DNA of 64,000 nt from Bacteroidota bacterium (GCA_018267365.1 JAFDYQ010000012.1:42736-106735); one strand, 5' to 3'; numbered from the stretch's first letter, positions 36,818 to 47,200 are shown. A program made the numbers and translations. The notes: a model not told the origin generated them from the sequence alone.

Positions 36818-36842
36818 GATATAGATTAGGTCTGAAGATTCC

Positions 36843-38000
36843 TTATTCCCTGAGCATTCCCGTTTTGCCCCCGGTAGCTATGGAGTCTATGCGCGCTATT
36901 CCCGGCTGTGTCCACTCTACATGGTAGTCGCTCCAGCCTTTGGTGCCGGCTTTATCGTCAGGTTTGTAGTAGTCAGTAGATAGTATCTGCCCCCAGCTAT
37001 TCATGGCCAGGTGCATCTCTGTATAGTCGCCTGCGCGGGCCTGGTTGGCACCCTCATCGCAGCGCGTGCGGATGATGTAGCCCTTCTTGACAGCAGCCTG
37101 TATATCTGCGAAGTGTCGCTCCGGATCATTGTATTTCACAAAAGCCGCCTCCGGTGTGCCCGGCCTGGCGTAGGTGAACATCACCCTGCCGCGATAGGAC
37201 GGGTGCCCCTTGATGTATGTCTCATGCTCATTCCCGTTGCAGTCTATAGTAAAGATCACTTTGCCTCTGGCCTCGGCCAGCGTAGGCCAGCCATGCGTCA
37301 GGATACTGTGCTCCAGGGTACTATCAGTACCGCGCAGGTCATCAGGTATGATCACGCCCTTCAGGTCTTGCCCAAAGATATCCCTCACCTCAGCATCCAG
37401 CGCATCAGCGGCAGCAGAGTCAAATGGCAGCGCCTTGGCAAATCTCCGCAACGCCGGCACATGGTCTCCCACTGCATCTGTTTTGACCTCTACATGTATG
37501 AAGATAGGCAGGTGCTGTGGGTGTGCCTCGCTCCAGCGCTTTACCTCCGCCAGGCCATCGCGAAAGGTCAGATTGGTAGAGTTATAATCCACATCAGGTA
37601 TATGCAGCATTTTGTAGCCCGGCTTTTTTAGCTCTTCTATACCTGACGCGGCTTTCATCCCTATGAATGACCTTACCCGCCTGTAGTAGTAGCGGCCGCC
37701 CTTCGGGTCATAATATACGTCGAGTTCTATGCCGCGTATACCATACTTATCAAATTGCTCCGTTAGCGGCACGTGCTGATAGTCTAGTTCATCCGGGTTC
37801 AGGTCACGGGGCAGCAGCCCCATTTTGTAGAGGTTTTTGATATAGCGCAGCACACGTTTATCGGTACGCAGATGGTAGCTATTGTGGCTGGCTATGATCT
37901 GTATCTGGTTCATGCGCAGGTCGTCACCATCAGTGGGAGCCGGGCGGAAAGACAGGCAGGCGATAGCTGCAGCAAGGGCGATGATAGCGATATACTTCAA
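36843..38000 (-). CDS. Phosphatidylinositol-specific phospholipase C1-like protein
   Basis: The 385-residue exported protein starts MKYIAIIALAAAIACLSFRP. It has the TIM-barrel PI-PLC layout of the calcium-dependent bacterial group: first catalytic His in QIIASHNSYHLR, metal ligands in YGIRGIELDVYYD, second His region in FIHVEVKTD, then KVIFTIDCNGNE and IIRTRCDEGANQAR. These enzymes cleave glycerophosphodiester bonds of inositol lipids or similar compounds; the substrate here is unknown. It is convergent with the stress protein gene (25-base gap). Confidence 0.8.
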   Translation of the reverse strand: MKYIAIIALAAAIACLSFRPAPTDGDDLRMNQIQIIASHNSYHLRTDKRVLRYIKNLYKMGLLPRDLNPDELDYQHVPLTEQFDKYGIRGIELDVYYDPKGGRYYYRRVRSFIGMKAASGIEELKKPGYKMLHIPDVDYNSTNLTFRDGLAEVKRWSEAHPQHLPIFIHVEVKTDAVGDHVPALRRFAKALPFDSAAADALDAEVRDIFGQDLKGVIIPDDLRGTDSTLEHSILTHGWPTLAEARGKVIFTIDCNGNEHETYIKGHPSYRGRVMFTYARPGTPEAAFVKYNDPERHFADIQAAVKKGYIIRTRCDEGANQARAGDYTEMHLAMNSWGQILSTDYYKPDDKAGTKGWSDYHVEWTQPGIARIDSIATGGKTGMLRE

Positions 38001-38078
38001 GGGAATACTTTAAGAACGGCCAAGATAAGCCAGCGGTTCCCAAGTTTCAAATCAGATAAACCAGTTGGCAGATTACCT

Positions 38079-40082
38079 CTATATACTTGCTTCTATAGTT
38101 TCAGGCTGAGCCGCTTCATCCGTCACTGTATTTGGCTGTGGCTGGCGCTTCGGCCAGAAGAACTCCGACGGATGCTTTCTGAAATATTTCCACACCGACC
38201 GTATCAGGTCAGGATAGTTTCTGAAATACAAACCCCGTGAGCGCATCGCCACAAAGAGCGCTAACCAGAAGCTCACAAAGAAATTCATAAACCCTATCAG
38301 GGCCAGCCCCGCCAGGCAGGAGGCGATAGTGCGCATAGCCACGTGAAAGTGCGCACCGTAGACGCCCAGCGCAAAATTGCCCATAGAGAAGGTCACGTGA
38401 CGGATATCCAGCGGTATGCCGGTGATGTGGCCTACAAAGGCTGTCATACCGAGCATAAAGCCCACCGCTATATTGCCCATCAGGCCACCCAGGTTATGCT
38501 CCAGGTAGGCAGAGAGGCGCATCAGTCGTCCGGGCTTCAGGTGGCGTATCAGCCAGGGGTGATGCTGCAGCCGGAGTCCTATGCGGCTTACTATTACCTT
38601 ATTATCACCAAAACCCGATATCAGCCCTGCCATGAAGAGATCAAACCCGGCAAAGGCAGCAAATAGCCACGATAGCGACCGGATAGGAGAGATATCTTTG
38701 AGCACCGTGCTCGCGGTATGGCCCTCTATAAAGCGGTCTCCGCCTGCCAGCCCTATCAGGTAGATCCATAGCAGCGCAAAGGGAAACACTACCAGTAGGT
38801 TGCCGGCAAAGGATACGATCTGGCTCCGGCAGACAGAGGCTATCACGGCAGCAAACCGCACAAAGTCTCTTTTGCCCTCGGCGCCATCCAGAGATCCGGC
38901 TATGTAGGCTGCTGTCATAGCCGGCTGCTTGGTAGCGATGGTAAATCCCAGTAGCTGTACGATCACAAAACCCGCTGCATAGTTGATAGAGTATGCCAGT
39001 CCCTCCCACAGCGGCGGCAGCTGTGCATGATGCAGGAAGAGCTTGATGATGACCATAAACGAAACAATGAAGCCTCCCCCGCAGGCAGAGAGAAACATTT
39101 CTCTGTACTCGCGCACATCTGAGGTGATATAGTGCTCACCTGTCATCCGCTTATGCTCGGTGATGCGGTAGGCTATCATCTGTATATTGTCATTTACAAA
39201 TTCCCGCAGCTTCTTAGGGCGTAGCTCCGCCTGTATGATCCCTATGATCAGCGTACAGAAGCCCGATACTTTTTGCTCCGTTTCGATCTCCTGTATCAGG
39301 GCCAGCAGCCGCGTGAGGCGCTCTATCAGCCGGGCAGATTTATGGAGCAGGAATGTCTGACGTAGCGAGGTGCCGTTCTGAGCAGCAGCCTTGTCCATGT
39401 TTTTGATGTTCTCTGAGCATTGCTTCAGCATCACTATAGCCTGGCCATAGTCCTCGGCTATCTTGCTTTTATCTTCATTGTCTATAGATACCAGCAGTTC
39501 ATTCACCTCTTTATTCTGCTCCATAAAGGGTGTGATCAGCGTCTCGTCTCTGCCCGCGCGTATCAGCATCTCCTCCTCCATACCTATGGCCGCTATGCGG
39601 TATGATATCACCTTGGCGGCGTTCTCCAGATAGGTCTGTATGATGGCGCTGTCAGGCAGGAGTATGGCAGCATTATCACACACCCACTGGGTACCATAGG
39701 TCTCCATCAGCGCTGCAAAAAGCGCCGCATCTGTTTTCTGATGAAATATCTTTTTGATCACTACGCGCAGGTCGCGCTCGTCCAGCACGTAGGGTAGGAT
39801 GGAGGCCTTTGCCAGGCGGTAGGTCTCCTCCAGAAAGGAGCCGCCTACAGGTATGCCACTTTCTGTCAGGACGTATGAGATATCTGCCTCGGCAAAAAGC
39901 CTGACTATATTAGTCTCCAGTGCGGTGATCTCTTCGGTGCTGAGGTCTACGTGGGCAGACACAGGCTGACTCTTATCCTTTTTGGCGGCACGCCGCACCC
40001 GGTCCACCAGTTGCATCAGCTCGGTGATACTTTTTTCCGCTTCCGGGGTGAACTGGTCCTGCGCTTCTGGTTGGGTTGTCAT
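38079..40082 (-). CDS. Gcr-type 'site-specific recombinase' family membrane protein
   Basis: The 667-residue protein matches the family named site-specific recombinase (Gcr, PF10136), a label I consider doubtful because no recombinase catalytic motif is visible. The N-terminal ~330 residues are soluble and helical; about seven membrane helices follow, for example FIVSFMVIIKLFLHH, FAGNLLVVFPFALLWIYLIG and FMNFFVSFWLALFVAM. The C-terminus contains SVWKYFRKHPSEFFWPKR. The ATG at 40082 (MTTQPEAQDQFTPEAE) is chosen; the in-frame ATG at 40142 adds 20 residues. Real function unknown. Confidence 0.75.
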   Translation of the reverse strand: MTTQPEAQDQFTPEAEKSITELMQLVDRVRRAAKKDKSQPVSAHVDLSTEEITALETNIVRLFAEADISYVLTESGIPVGGSFLEETYRLAKASILPYVLDERDLRVVIKKIFHQKTDAALFAALMETYGTQWVCDNAAILLPDSAIIQTYLENAAKVISYRIAAIGMEEEMLIRAGRDETLITPFMEQNKEVNELLVSIDNEDKSKIAEDYGQAIVMLKQCSENIKNMDKAAAQNGTSLRQTFLLHKSARLIERLTRLLALIQEIETEQKVSGFCTLIIGIIQAELRPKKLREFVNDNIQMIAYRITEHKRMTGEHYITSDVREYREMFLSACGGGFIVSFMVIIKLFLHHAQLPPLWEGLAYSINYAAGFVIVQLLGFTIATKQPAMTAAYIAGSLDGAEGKRDFVRFAAVIASVCRSQIVSFAGNLLVVFPFALLWIYLIGLAGGDRFIEGHTASTVLKDISPIRSLSWLFAAFAGFDLFMAGLISGFGDNKVIVSRIGLRLQHHPWLIRHLKPGRLMRLSAYLEHNLGGLMGNIAVGFMLGMTAFVGHITGIPLDIRHVTFSMGNFALGVYGAHFHVAMRTIASCLAGLALIGFMNFFVSFWLALFVAMRSRGLYFRNYPDLIRSVWKYFRKHPSEFFWPKRQPQPNTVTDEAAQPETIEASI

Positions 40083-40199
40083 GTAGATGGGTATTACAAA
40101 AATGATGCTAGCACCTTGTGCCCATGTCACTAAGGTATTCACTTATTCACAGTTGTCTGAGATATTTCACGGGCTCTTTATCCGGTCACGGAGGGCATT

Positions 40200-40233
40200 A
40201 AAAAAACCTCCTCACCCTTTTCGGGAGAGGAGG
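40200..40233 (-). terminator. Intrinsic terminator of paralogue B gene
   Basis: On the minus strand CCTCCTCTCCC, loop GAAAA, GGGTGAGGAGG (40207-40233, one mismatch) is followed by seven T. It lies 35 bases beyond the stop at 40268. Confidence 0.85.
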
Positions 40234-40267
40234 CTCACTATATGGAAGACTAGAGAGAGACTTTTAC

Positions 40268-41194
40268 TTAGATGAGCTTCAGCTCACCTTGACCTACTAC
40301 ATATCCCTTCTGATATACTTGTACCTTGTAGGTACCTGGGTCCTGCAGGTGCTGATCCCAATACATGATCACCTTCTTGCTCTTCTGATCCCAGTCTATA
40401 TCAGCCTTCTTGCTGTATTGTACCGGATTGTCAGATTCTGCTGTAGCTATAGTACCTGAACCCCTGTCTTGCTCTGCTATGGTTTCACCCTTAGGATTGA
40501 TGATGCGTACATAGAGATCCAGATTGCCCGGGTCGAGTACCTTATTATTACCTGTTTCAAAGGTGATCTTCAGCTCCTCAGCAGCCTTCGCCCTCTTTAC
40601 AGGCACTTCTTTGCCGCTATGACGTTTCTTGATAGCTTCTACATCTACTTTGTTGATCTGTAGCAGTGAGCCAAGTTCTACCTTTTTAGCCAGGCCCTTG
40701 TTTTGGTCGGTCAGCTGTGCTGTTGTCACACGCTCCGCATCCAGGTTCTTGGTCAGGTCTGTATTTTGATTGGTCAGCTCTTCATTTTTTGTATTGAGGG
40801 CTGCTATCTGGTCATTCAGATCTTTGATAGATGCTTCGTACTTAGATATCATATGGCGAGCCTTGGCCAGTTCACCCGCGGTCAGGTTGCCCTTGCGTAC
40901 CATTTCTGCTATCTGAGCTTTCTCGTGATCTATCATATCCTGATCTTCACGTATTTTATTATCCAGCTCCGCATTCTTGCCCATATAGGCAGTCAGCTCA
41001 GCTCGCTTTGCATCGAGTGTGTCAGAGATATTTTTAAATTCTTTTTCCAGAGAGACTTTCTGCGCAGTGACGCTTTTCTTGTCTGTGTCAGTGTTGTAGA
41101 GGACATATGCTGTGCCGATGTTCAGCAGTACGAGAAGGATGATCGTCGTATAGAAGACCTTCTTGCTGACGGTGCCTTTTTGATTGCTTTCCAT
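40268..41194 (-). CDS. Single-helix coiled-coil envelope protein (paralogue B)
   Basis: The 308-residue protein has the same plan as the one at 34193: basic N-terminus, one membrane helix (VFYTTIILLVLLNIGTAYVL), a coiled coil to about residue 165, the hinge LTDQNKGLAKKVELGSLL and a C-terminal domain with DPGTYKVQVYQKGYVVGQ. The two are clear paralogues of nearly equal length in opposite orientation about 6 kb apart. Both coiled coils contain an N-L-(T/S)-A-G-E-L block. No named family is recognised. A strong terminator follows. Confidence 0.75.
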   Translation of the reverse strand: MESNQKGTVSKKVFYTTIILLVLLNIGTAYVLYNTDTDKKSVTAQKVSLEKEFKNISDTLDAKRAELTAYMGKNAELDNKIREDQDMIDHEKAQIAEMVRKGNLTAGELAKARHMISKYEASIKDLNDQIAALNTKNEELTNQNTDLTKNLDAERVTTAQLTDQNKGLAKKVELGSLLQINKVDVEAIKKRHSGKEVPVKRAKAAEELKITFETGNNKVLDPGNLDLYVRIINPKGETIAEQDRGSGTIATAESDNPVQYSKKADIDWDQKSKKVIMYWDQHLQDPGTYKVQVYQKGYVVGQGELKLI

Positions 41195-41540
41195 GATTAT
41201 AGTTTTTAGTAATTAAAGAATAAAAATGTACAGCTCTCCTCCCATGCAGTATATATTGTTTTGATGATCTCGGCTTGCTTTGATCGCCGCTCGGATGAGT
41301 GTTTGCGATAACCGTGCCAAAGTGTTATGAATTCTTAAGAAGTGTCTAAAAACCGCTCCAGTCCTTGATTTCGAGTGATTAGTAGAGATGGAATGTCTGA
41401 AAGCTTCACCTTGCCTTGATCGTCGGCCAGCACATTTTTTGTTGGTGTATAAACTAATTTTATCAGACCGCGCCTATATACTAAAGTAGAGCAGCCATCC
41501 TCTCAGAGGATGGCTGCGGTTATATTATTTTCAAAGTAAT
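41195..41540. other. Intergenic region with an 11-bp hairpin
   Basis: No gene is supported. GCAGCCATCCT (41491-41501), loop CTCAG, AGGATGGCTGC (41507-41517) forms a perfect stem just beyond the stop of the minus-strand gene at 41541. It may act as a terminator for that gene, although the following T run is weak. Nothing else is recognised in the remaining 290 bases. Confidence 0.5.
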
Positions 41541-42524
41541 TTAGTCGATCACTACCCTTTTGCTAAAGCTATCTCCGGTCTTTTCATTCACCACGCGCAC
41601 GAGGTAGCTACCGGGGGCCAGGCCGGTACTACGCACCATCACCTCTGCTCCCGTGAAGTGCTGCTGCATCATTTCCCTTCCCATCAGGTCGGTCAGCGTC
41701 ATGGTATAGTCTCCGGGTGCCTGATCTGTCAGTGCGATCTGAAAGGCGCTACTCGCAGGATTAGGACTGATATGCAGGTGTGAGGAGTTGATTTCATTTA
41801 TGGCTCCGCCGCAAAATATCGAGTAGTAGCTAAACCCGATATCATCTATCAGCCATCCTTCTGACGGAGCCGCAGCGCTATCTGTTTTGATAGTGAAGCG
41901 AAGCATAAAACTGGTCCATTGATCGGTTTTCACCGCAAACCATGACGGAGCGAACCCTATAGTATCACTCACCCAGTTGCTGCGTCTGCCTGAGAGGCAG
42001 TAGTTGCTATCAGAGTTCATGTGCCGGGGCAGGTCATCCCACCAGGTGGGCGGATAGAACTGCTGCCCATCCAGGAAGGTCGTATAGAACTCGCAATCAT
42101 GCCGCTCATCTACCGGGCGCACACTGTGCCAGTGTACACCGCTATCTACAGAAAACTCTGCATACGCCACTCCATAGGCGCTATCCAGGTCATACTTATG
42201 TCGGAAGGTCAGGTAGCCGCCTGTTTGTATATCCAGGTACACACCGGGCAGCGTGATGATAAAGGAAGCCTTGATACCACCCGGTACCAGCGAGTCTGTC
42301 AGCGTGAGAGTCGCATGAGTGCCGGAGAAAGCCGAATTGAATATCACCTTGCGCGGTGTACCGATCTGCCAGATACCTGCGGAGTCCAGTAGGCTATCCG
42401 TATAGTAGTGTTGGTCTATGGCGGCGCTATCCTCAAAGTTTACAAGAAAATTCATGTTGGATTGGGCCTTGCCATTAATCGCCCACGCGAGCAAAAGCGC
42501 CAAAAAAGTACAGGTTGATTTCAT
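41541..42524 (-). CDS. Secreted protein with T9SS type A sorting domain
   Basis: The 327-residue protein has a signal peptide (MKSTCTFLALLLAWAINGKA). Residues of about 25-235 form a beta-sandwich like the MAM/jelly-roll modules of Bacteroidota exoproteins (GGYLTFRHKYDLDSAYGVAY, SEGWLIDDIGFSYY). The last 75 residues are a type A sorting domain (LHISPNPASSAFQI... APGSYLVRVVNEKTG). It should be exported by the type IX system and anchored at or released from the surface. No catalytic motif is seen. Confidence 0.8.
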   Translation of the reverse strand: MKSTCTFLALLLAWAINGKAQSNMNFLVNFEDSAAIDQHYYTDSLLDSAGIWQIGTPRKVIFNSAFSGTHATLTLTDSLVPGGIKASFIITLPGVYLDIQTGGYLTFRHKYDLDSAYGVAYAEFSVDSGVHWHSVRPVDERHDCEFYTTFLDGQQFYPPTWWDDLPRHMNSDSNYCLSGRRSNWVSDTIGFAPSWFAVKTDQWTSFMLRFTIKTDSAAAPSEGWLIDDIGFSYYSIFCGGAINEINSSHLHISPNPASSAFQIALTDQAPGDYTMTLTDLMGREMMQQHFTGAEVMVRSTGLAPGSYLVRVVNEKTGDSFSKRVVID

Positions 42525-42563
42525 AGTATTATTTTTTATAAAGGTACCCTTAGCCGGAGGTTA

Positions 42564-42792
42564 TGACGACTTTCCTTTGTCATAAAAAGGTCATTTTTAC
42601 CGGGCAGGCAGGGGACGGTCAGGGCGATTATCTCCAATTGTCATTTCCTATTATATGACAAATACAGTTTTGTCGTTTTGGATGCCTGCATATTGTCTAC
42701 TGGGGAAAACTTTTATCAACAATACTAGTTTAGAATCTTTCTAAATAGCCTGAAACCCTGATAAACACTATGTTTTTCAATGACTATTGTCA
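42564..42792. promoter_or_regulatory. Cluster of TGAC/GTCA half-sites upstream of actA
   Basis: Within the 377-base gap before actA there are TTGTCA (42638-42643) and TGACAA (42656-42661) as a dyad with 12 bases between, TGAC-TATT-GTCA (42781-42792), and single sites at 42564-42567, 42579-42583 and 42590-42594. The spacing is not uniform. Such dyads are typical of sites for dimeric regulators; which protein binds is unknown. Confidence 0.35.
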
Positions 42793-42824
42793 CAAAAGTT
42801 AAGGTGTAAATTTTATTGTTATTT

Positions 42825-42857
42825 TTTGCTTTTTTAATAGTTGTCCCATTATATTTG
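42825..42857 (+). promoter_or_regulatory. Promoter of the act-cox cluster
   Basis: TTTG (42825-42828), a 21-base spacer, TATATTTG (42850-42857): both elements match the Bacteroidota consensus. The leader before actA (42902) is about 40 bases and contains the hairpin GTCAT-TTTT-ATGAC (42863-42876). Confidence 0.75.
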
Positions 42858-42901
42858 CCCCCGTCATTTTTATGACATAATTCTGACAATTCATACCATT
42901 T

Positions 42902-44185
42902 ATGATGGAAAATAGAAGTACTCTGATGAGGAAAAAACTGCCCCTGCTCTTCGCTTTTGCCCTGATTTTCAATCTCTTTTCTACTGTTTCATTCGCTGCT
43001 GATGTCGACAAGGCAAAGTGGAATGATGGGAAATCATTGTTCAAAAGCAACTGCGCGAGCTGCCACAATCCCAAAGTAGCCACTACCGGCCCGGCCCTGA
43101 TGGGCGTGACCAAGAGGTGGGAAGACGGCGCTGCCTACCAGGGCAAGCCCGGTACCTACTGGCTGCATATGTGGATCAAGAACTGGAGTGACGCCGTAGC
43201 GGCCAAAAACCCGTACGCGGTCAATATCCAGAACTATGCTCCGTCAGAGATGAACCGCTTCCCTACGCTGAAGGACGAGGATATCGATAAGATACTCCTC
43301 TATGTAGAGAATCCGGACGCAGGCAGCCCTGCTCCTGCAGCTGCAGCCGCTCCGGGTGCCGGCGGCGCTGCCGGTGCTAAACCGGAGGAAGGCTCCAATA
43401 CTACGCTCTACCTGCTCGGCATACTTATGTTTGTACTCGCAGGCATACTCGTAGCTGTGACCCGCCGTCTGGATACGGTCCTCAGCGAGCAGAAGGGCGT
43501 CAAGGTAGAGCCGGGTACACCATTCTATAAGACACGTTCATTTATAGCTGCGGCTATACTGATCGGTTTCGTAGGCAGCATCTTCTGGCTGGCAGAGGGC
43601 GGTATCCGCCTGGGCCGTCAGAAGGGTTACCAGCCTACGCAGCCTATCCGCTTCTCTCACCAGCTCCACGCCGGCAAGCATAAGATAGACTGCCAGTACT
43701 GCCACATCGGCGCTAATAAGGGCAAAACATCCGGCATCCCTACACTCAATACATGTATGAACTGCCACAAGGCCGTGAGTAAAGGACCTGTATATGGTAC
43801 TGAGGAGATCGCCAAGATCTACAAGGCAGTGGGTTGGGATCCGGAGAAGAAAGTATACTCAGGCACTCCTAGGCCTGTAGAGTGGGTGCGTATCCACAAT
43901 CTGCCTGACCACGTGTACTTCAACCACTCTCAGCACGTAGTAGCCGGCAAGGTACAGTGCCAGACCTGCCACGGTCCGGTAGAGACCATGGCTGAGGTAT
44001 ATCAGTATGCACCACTCTCTATGGGCTGGTGTGTCAACTGTCACCGTCAGACGGAGGTACAGTTCGCATCAAACAACTACTACAGCACCTACGAGAAACT
44101 CCACGAAGACCTGAAGAATAAGAAGATCGACAAGGTGACAGTAGAGAAGATCGGCGGTACTGAGTGTGCCAAGTGCCACTATTAA
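42902..44185 (+). CDS. actA: Alternative complex III subunit ActA, multiheme cytochrome c
   Basis: The 427-residue protein has a signal segment (LPLLFAFALIFNLFSTVSFA), an N-terminal cytochrome c domain with C51-x-x-C54-H55, an Ala/Gly/Pro linker, two membrane helices (about 158-180 and 202-222) and a C-terminal multiheme domain. I count six CXXCH motifs: 51-55, 264-268, 285-289, 353-357, 377-381 and 422-426. The last one ends one residue before the C-terminus. ActA carries electrons within the quinol:cytochrome c/oxygen oxidoreductase complex. It is the first gene of the cluster. Confidence 0.9.
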   Translation: MMENRSTLMRKKLPLLFAFALIFNLFSTVSFAADVDKAKWNDGKSLFKSNCASCHNPKVATTGPALMGVTKRWEDGAAYQGKPGTYWLHMWIKNWSDAVAAKNPYAVNIQNYAPSEMNRFPTLKDEDIDKILLYVENPDAGSPAPAAAAAPGAGGAAGAKPEEGSNTTLYLLGILMFVLAGILVAVTRRLDTVLSEQKGVKVEPGTPFYKTRSFIAAAILIGFVGSIFWLAEGGIRLGRQKGYQPTQPIRFSHQLHAGKHKIDCQYCHIGANKGKTSGIPTLNTCMNCHKAVSKGPVYGTEEIAKIYKAVGWDPEKKVYSGTPRPVEWVRIHNLPDHVYFNHSQHVVAGKVQCQTCHGPVETMAEVYQYAPLSMGWCVNCHRQTEVQFASNNYYSTYEKLHEDLKNKKIDKVTVEKIGGTECAKCHY

Positions 44186-44191
44186 TTGTAG

Positions 44192-44211
44192 AGCCGCAAT
44201 ACTTTGCGGCT
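44192..44211. repeat. REP-like palindrome between actA and actB
   Basis: AGCCGCAA, loop TACT, TTGCGGCT: perfect 8-bp stem, preceded by GTAG and followed by TCA. It has the same frame as the palindrome at 49597-49616. Confidence 0.55.
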
Positions 44212-44274
44212 TCATAAAGGAGAACTGAAAACGAAAGGAATTTAAAAGATCAAGTTTAACTCGAAATAAACGAC

Positions 44275-47200
44275 ATGGAAGACAAAGTATATTGGAAAGG
44301 TCTGGAAGAACTGGAGCAGCCGTCACAGCAAAACGACAGAGAGTTTGCAGATGAGCTGCCGGTGCTCGGCTCTATCATGGAGCCTATCACTACCAAGGGC
44401 ACTACCAGCCGCAGGGACTTTCTGAAGATGCTCGGATTTAGCACCACCGCTGCTGTAGTAGCCGCAGGCTGCGAGATGCCGGTGCGCAAGTCTATACCAT
44501 ATGCATTCAAACCGGAGGAGGTGACTCCGGGTATCGCCAATTACTATGCCTCCGCTACCTATCAGGGTGGCGACTATGCAGCAGTACTGGTCAAGACCCG
44601 CGAAGGACGCCCTATCAAGGTAGAAGGCAATAGCCTCGCTACTGTGAGTCAGGGAGGTACCTCTAGCCGTGCGCAGGCATCTGTACTGTCTCTCTATGAC
44701 GGTGGCCGCTATCGCAATCCGATGAGGGGCAAGGAAAACATCACATGGGAAACTGCCGATAAGGAAATAGGAGAGAAGCTCAAGGCTGTGAAAGACGCCG
44801 GCGGCAAGATCGTGATCTACTCTGCTACTATCCCGTCTCCATCTACACTCGCTGCTATCGAAGAGTTCAAGAAGGCATATGGTGCGGACCATCTGGTATC
44901 TGACGCTGTATCCTACTCTGGTATCCTCGCTGCCAATGGCGGCGCGATCCCATCTTATCATTTTGATAAGGCTAAGGTGATCGTAGGTATCGGTTGCGAC
45001 TTCCTTGGTACCTGGCTGTCGCCTATCGAGTTTGCCAAGGACTGGTCTAAAAACCGCAAGCTGAATGGTGGCAAGAAAGAAATGTCACGCCACATCCAGG
45101 TAGAGTCTGCGCTCACTGTGACGGGTTCTGCCGCTGACAAGAGGGTAGTGGTGAAGCCAAGCGAAGAAGCTACTTTTGCAGTAGACCTGCTCAAGGCGAT
45201 AGAAAGCGGCGCATCCGGCAATAAAAGGGCCGATGCAGTAGCCAAGGAACTCACAGCTGCCAAGGGTGCTGCCCTAGTAGTATCCGGCTCAAATGATCCA
45301 AACGTACAGACAGTAGTGAACGCTATCAATAAGGCGCTCGATAGCTACGGTGCTACGATCTCTGACTCTCAGACATACAATACTAAGAAGGGTTCTGACA
45401 AGGCTGCCGCTGACCTCGTAGCAGGTCTGGATGGCGGCACGATCAAGGCCGTGATCTTCTACAATAGCAATCCGCTTCTCACGCACCCGCAGGCTGCCAA
45501 GCTGAAGGACGCACTGAAGAAAGCTGCTGTATCAGTATCATTCAGCGAGGTAGCTGATGAGACATCTGAGGCTTGCGCTTATGTTTGCCCGGACAATCAC
45601 TGGCTCGAGTCCTGGAATGACGTATCTCCTAAGACCGGCGTGTACAACATCACTCAGCCGACTATCACTAAGCTATTCAATACCCGCCAGGCACAGGAGA
45701 CTCTCCTCGCATGGTCCGGCAATAACACCAACTTCTACGATTATATCCGTGCATACTGGGACAAGAATCTCAGTGGCAAGCAGTCTAAATTCACAGGCTT
45801 CAATGCCCTGTGGGATGTGACCGTACATGACGGTGAGCTCGTACTGGATGGTGACAAGACATCTGTAGGCACCTGGTCGGGAAGCTATACAGCTCCTGCT
45901 GATGCCGCCGCTGCCGTCACTGCTGCCTACGGCAATCTGGGCGAGACACAGCTGAAGGTATATGAGTCTGTAGCTATAGGTGACGGTACCTGGGCCGGCA
46001 ATCCATTCCAGCAGGAAAATCCGGATCCGATCACCAAGATCACATGGGGCAATGTCGTTCTCACATCTGTAAACTTCAGGAGGAAGAATAACATAAAGAA
46101 CGATCTCGAGCTTAAGGACTATCAGCTGGTCAAGGTGACCGCAAACGGCCAATCTGTAACCCTGCCTGCAGTAGCAGTACCGGGTGTGGCTGATGGTACA
46201 TTTGCGATAGCGGTAGGCTACGGCAAGACCGTGACCAACGGTGCAGCAGGCAATGACCTCAAGGTAGGCCAGAACGCATATCCGCTGCTAGGAATGATCG
46301 GAGACAACTACTCATTCATATCCAAGGCGACTGTAGAAGTACTCAACCAGGAGGAGAAGGTAGCGATCACACAGTCTCACCACAATATCGTACTAAAGGA
46401 CCTCGGTGGTATCAAGAAGCGCCACATCGTAAAAGAGACTACCCTTCCTGAGTACCTCAAGAGCCCTGACGCCGGCAACGAAGACCGTAAGGAAATACTC
46501 GAAGAACTGGTGACCCTCTACTACAAGCATGAGTATCCTGGCCACCACTGGAAGATGAACATAGACCTGAACTCCTGCATCGGTTGCGGTGCCTGCGTGA
46601 CGGCTTGTAATATAGAAAACAACGTGCCTGTAGTAGGTAAGGATCAGGTGATCCGCTCACGCGAGATGCACTGGATGCGTATAGACCGTTACTTCACGTT
46701 TACCAAGATGGAAGAAAACGCTACCGATCCGGCAGACAAGAACGCTCCGGCGCTCCCTGCAGAAGAGGTAGACGTAGTATTCCAGCCGATGCTCTGCCAG
46801 CAGTGCGACAATGCACCGTGCGAAAACGTTTGCCCGGTAGCAGCTACTACTCACAGCAGCGAAGGCCTCAACCAGATGACCTACAACAGGTGCATCGGTA
46901 CCCGCTACTGTGCTAATAACTGCCCTTATAAGGTTCGTCGCTTCAACTGGTATGACTATCAGGCTGCTGATTCATTTGACGGCAAGCGCGTAGGCAAGAT
47001 GTGGGCAAACGAAGGACTGCTGTCTGACGTGACCAACTCTATGCACGAGCCACTGGCCCGCATGGTGCTGAATCCTGATGTGACCGTGCGCTCTCGTGGT
47101 GTGATCGAGAAGTGCTCATTCTGCGTACAGCGTACTCAGGAGGGCAAGCTCGCTGCTAAGAAAGAAAACCGTCCGCTGAAAGATGGAGAGATCAAGAGCG

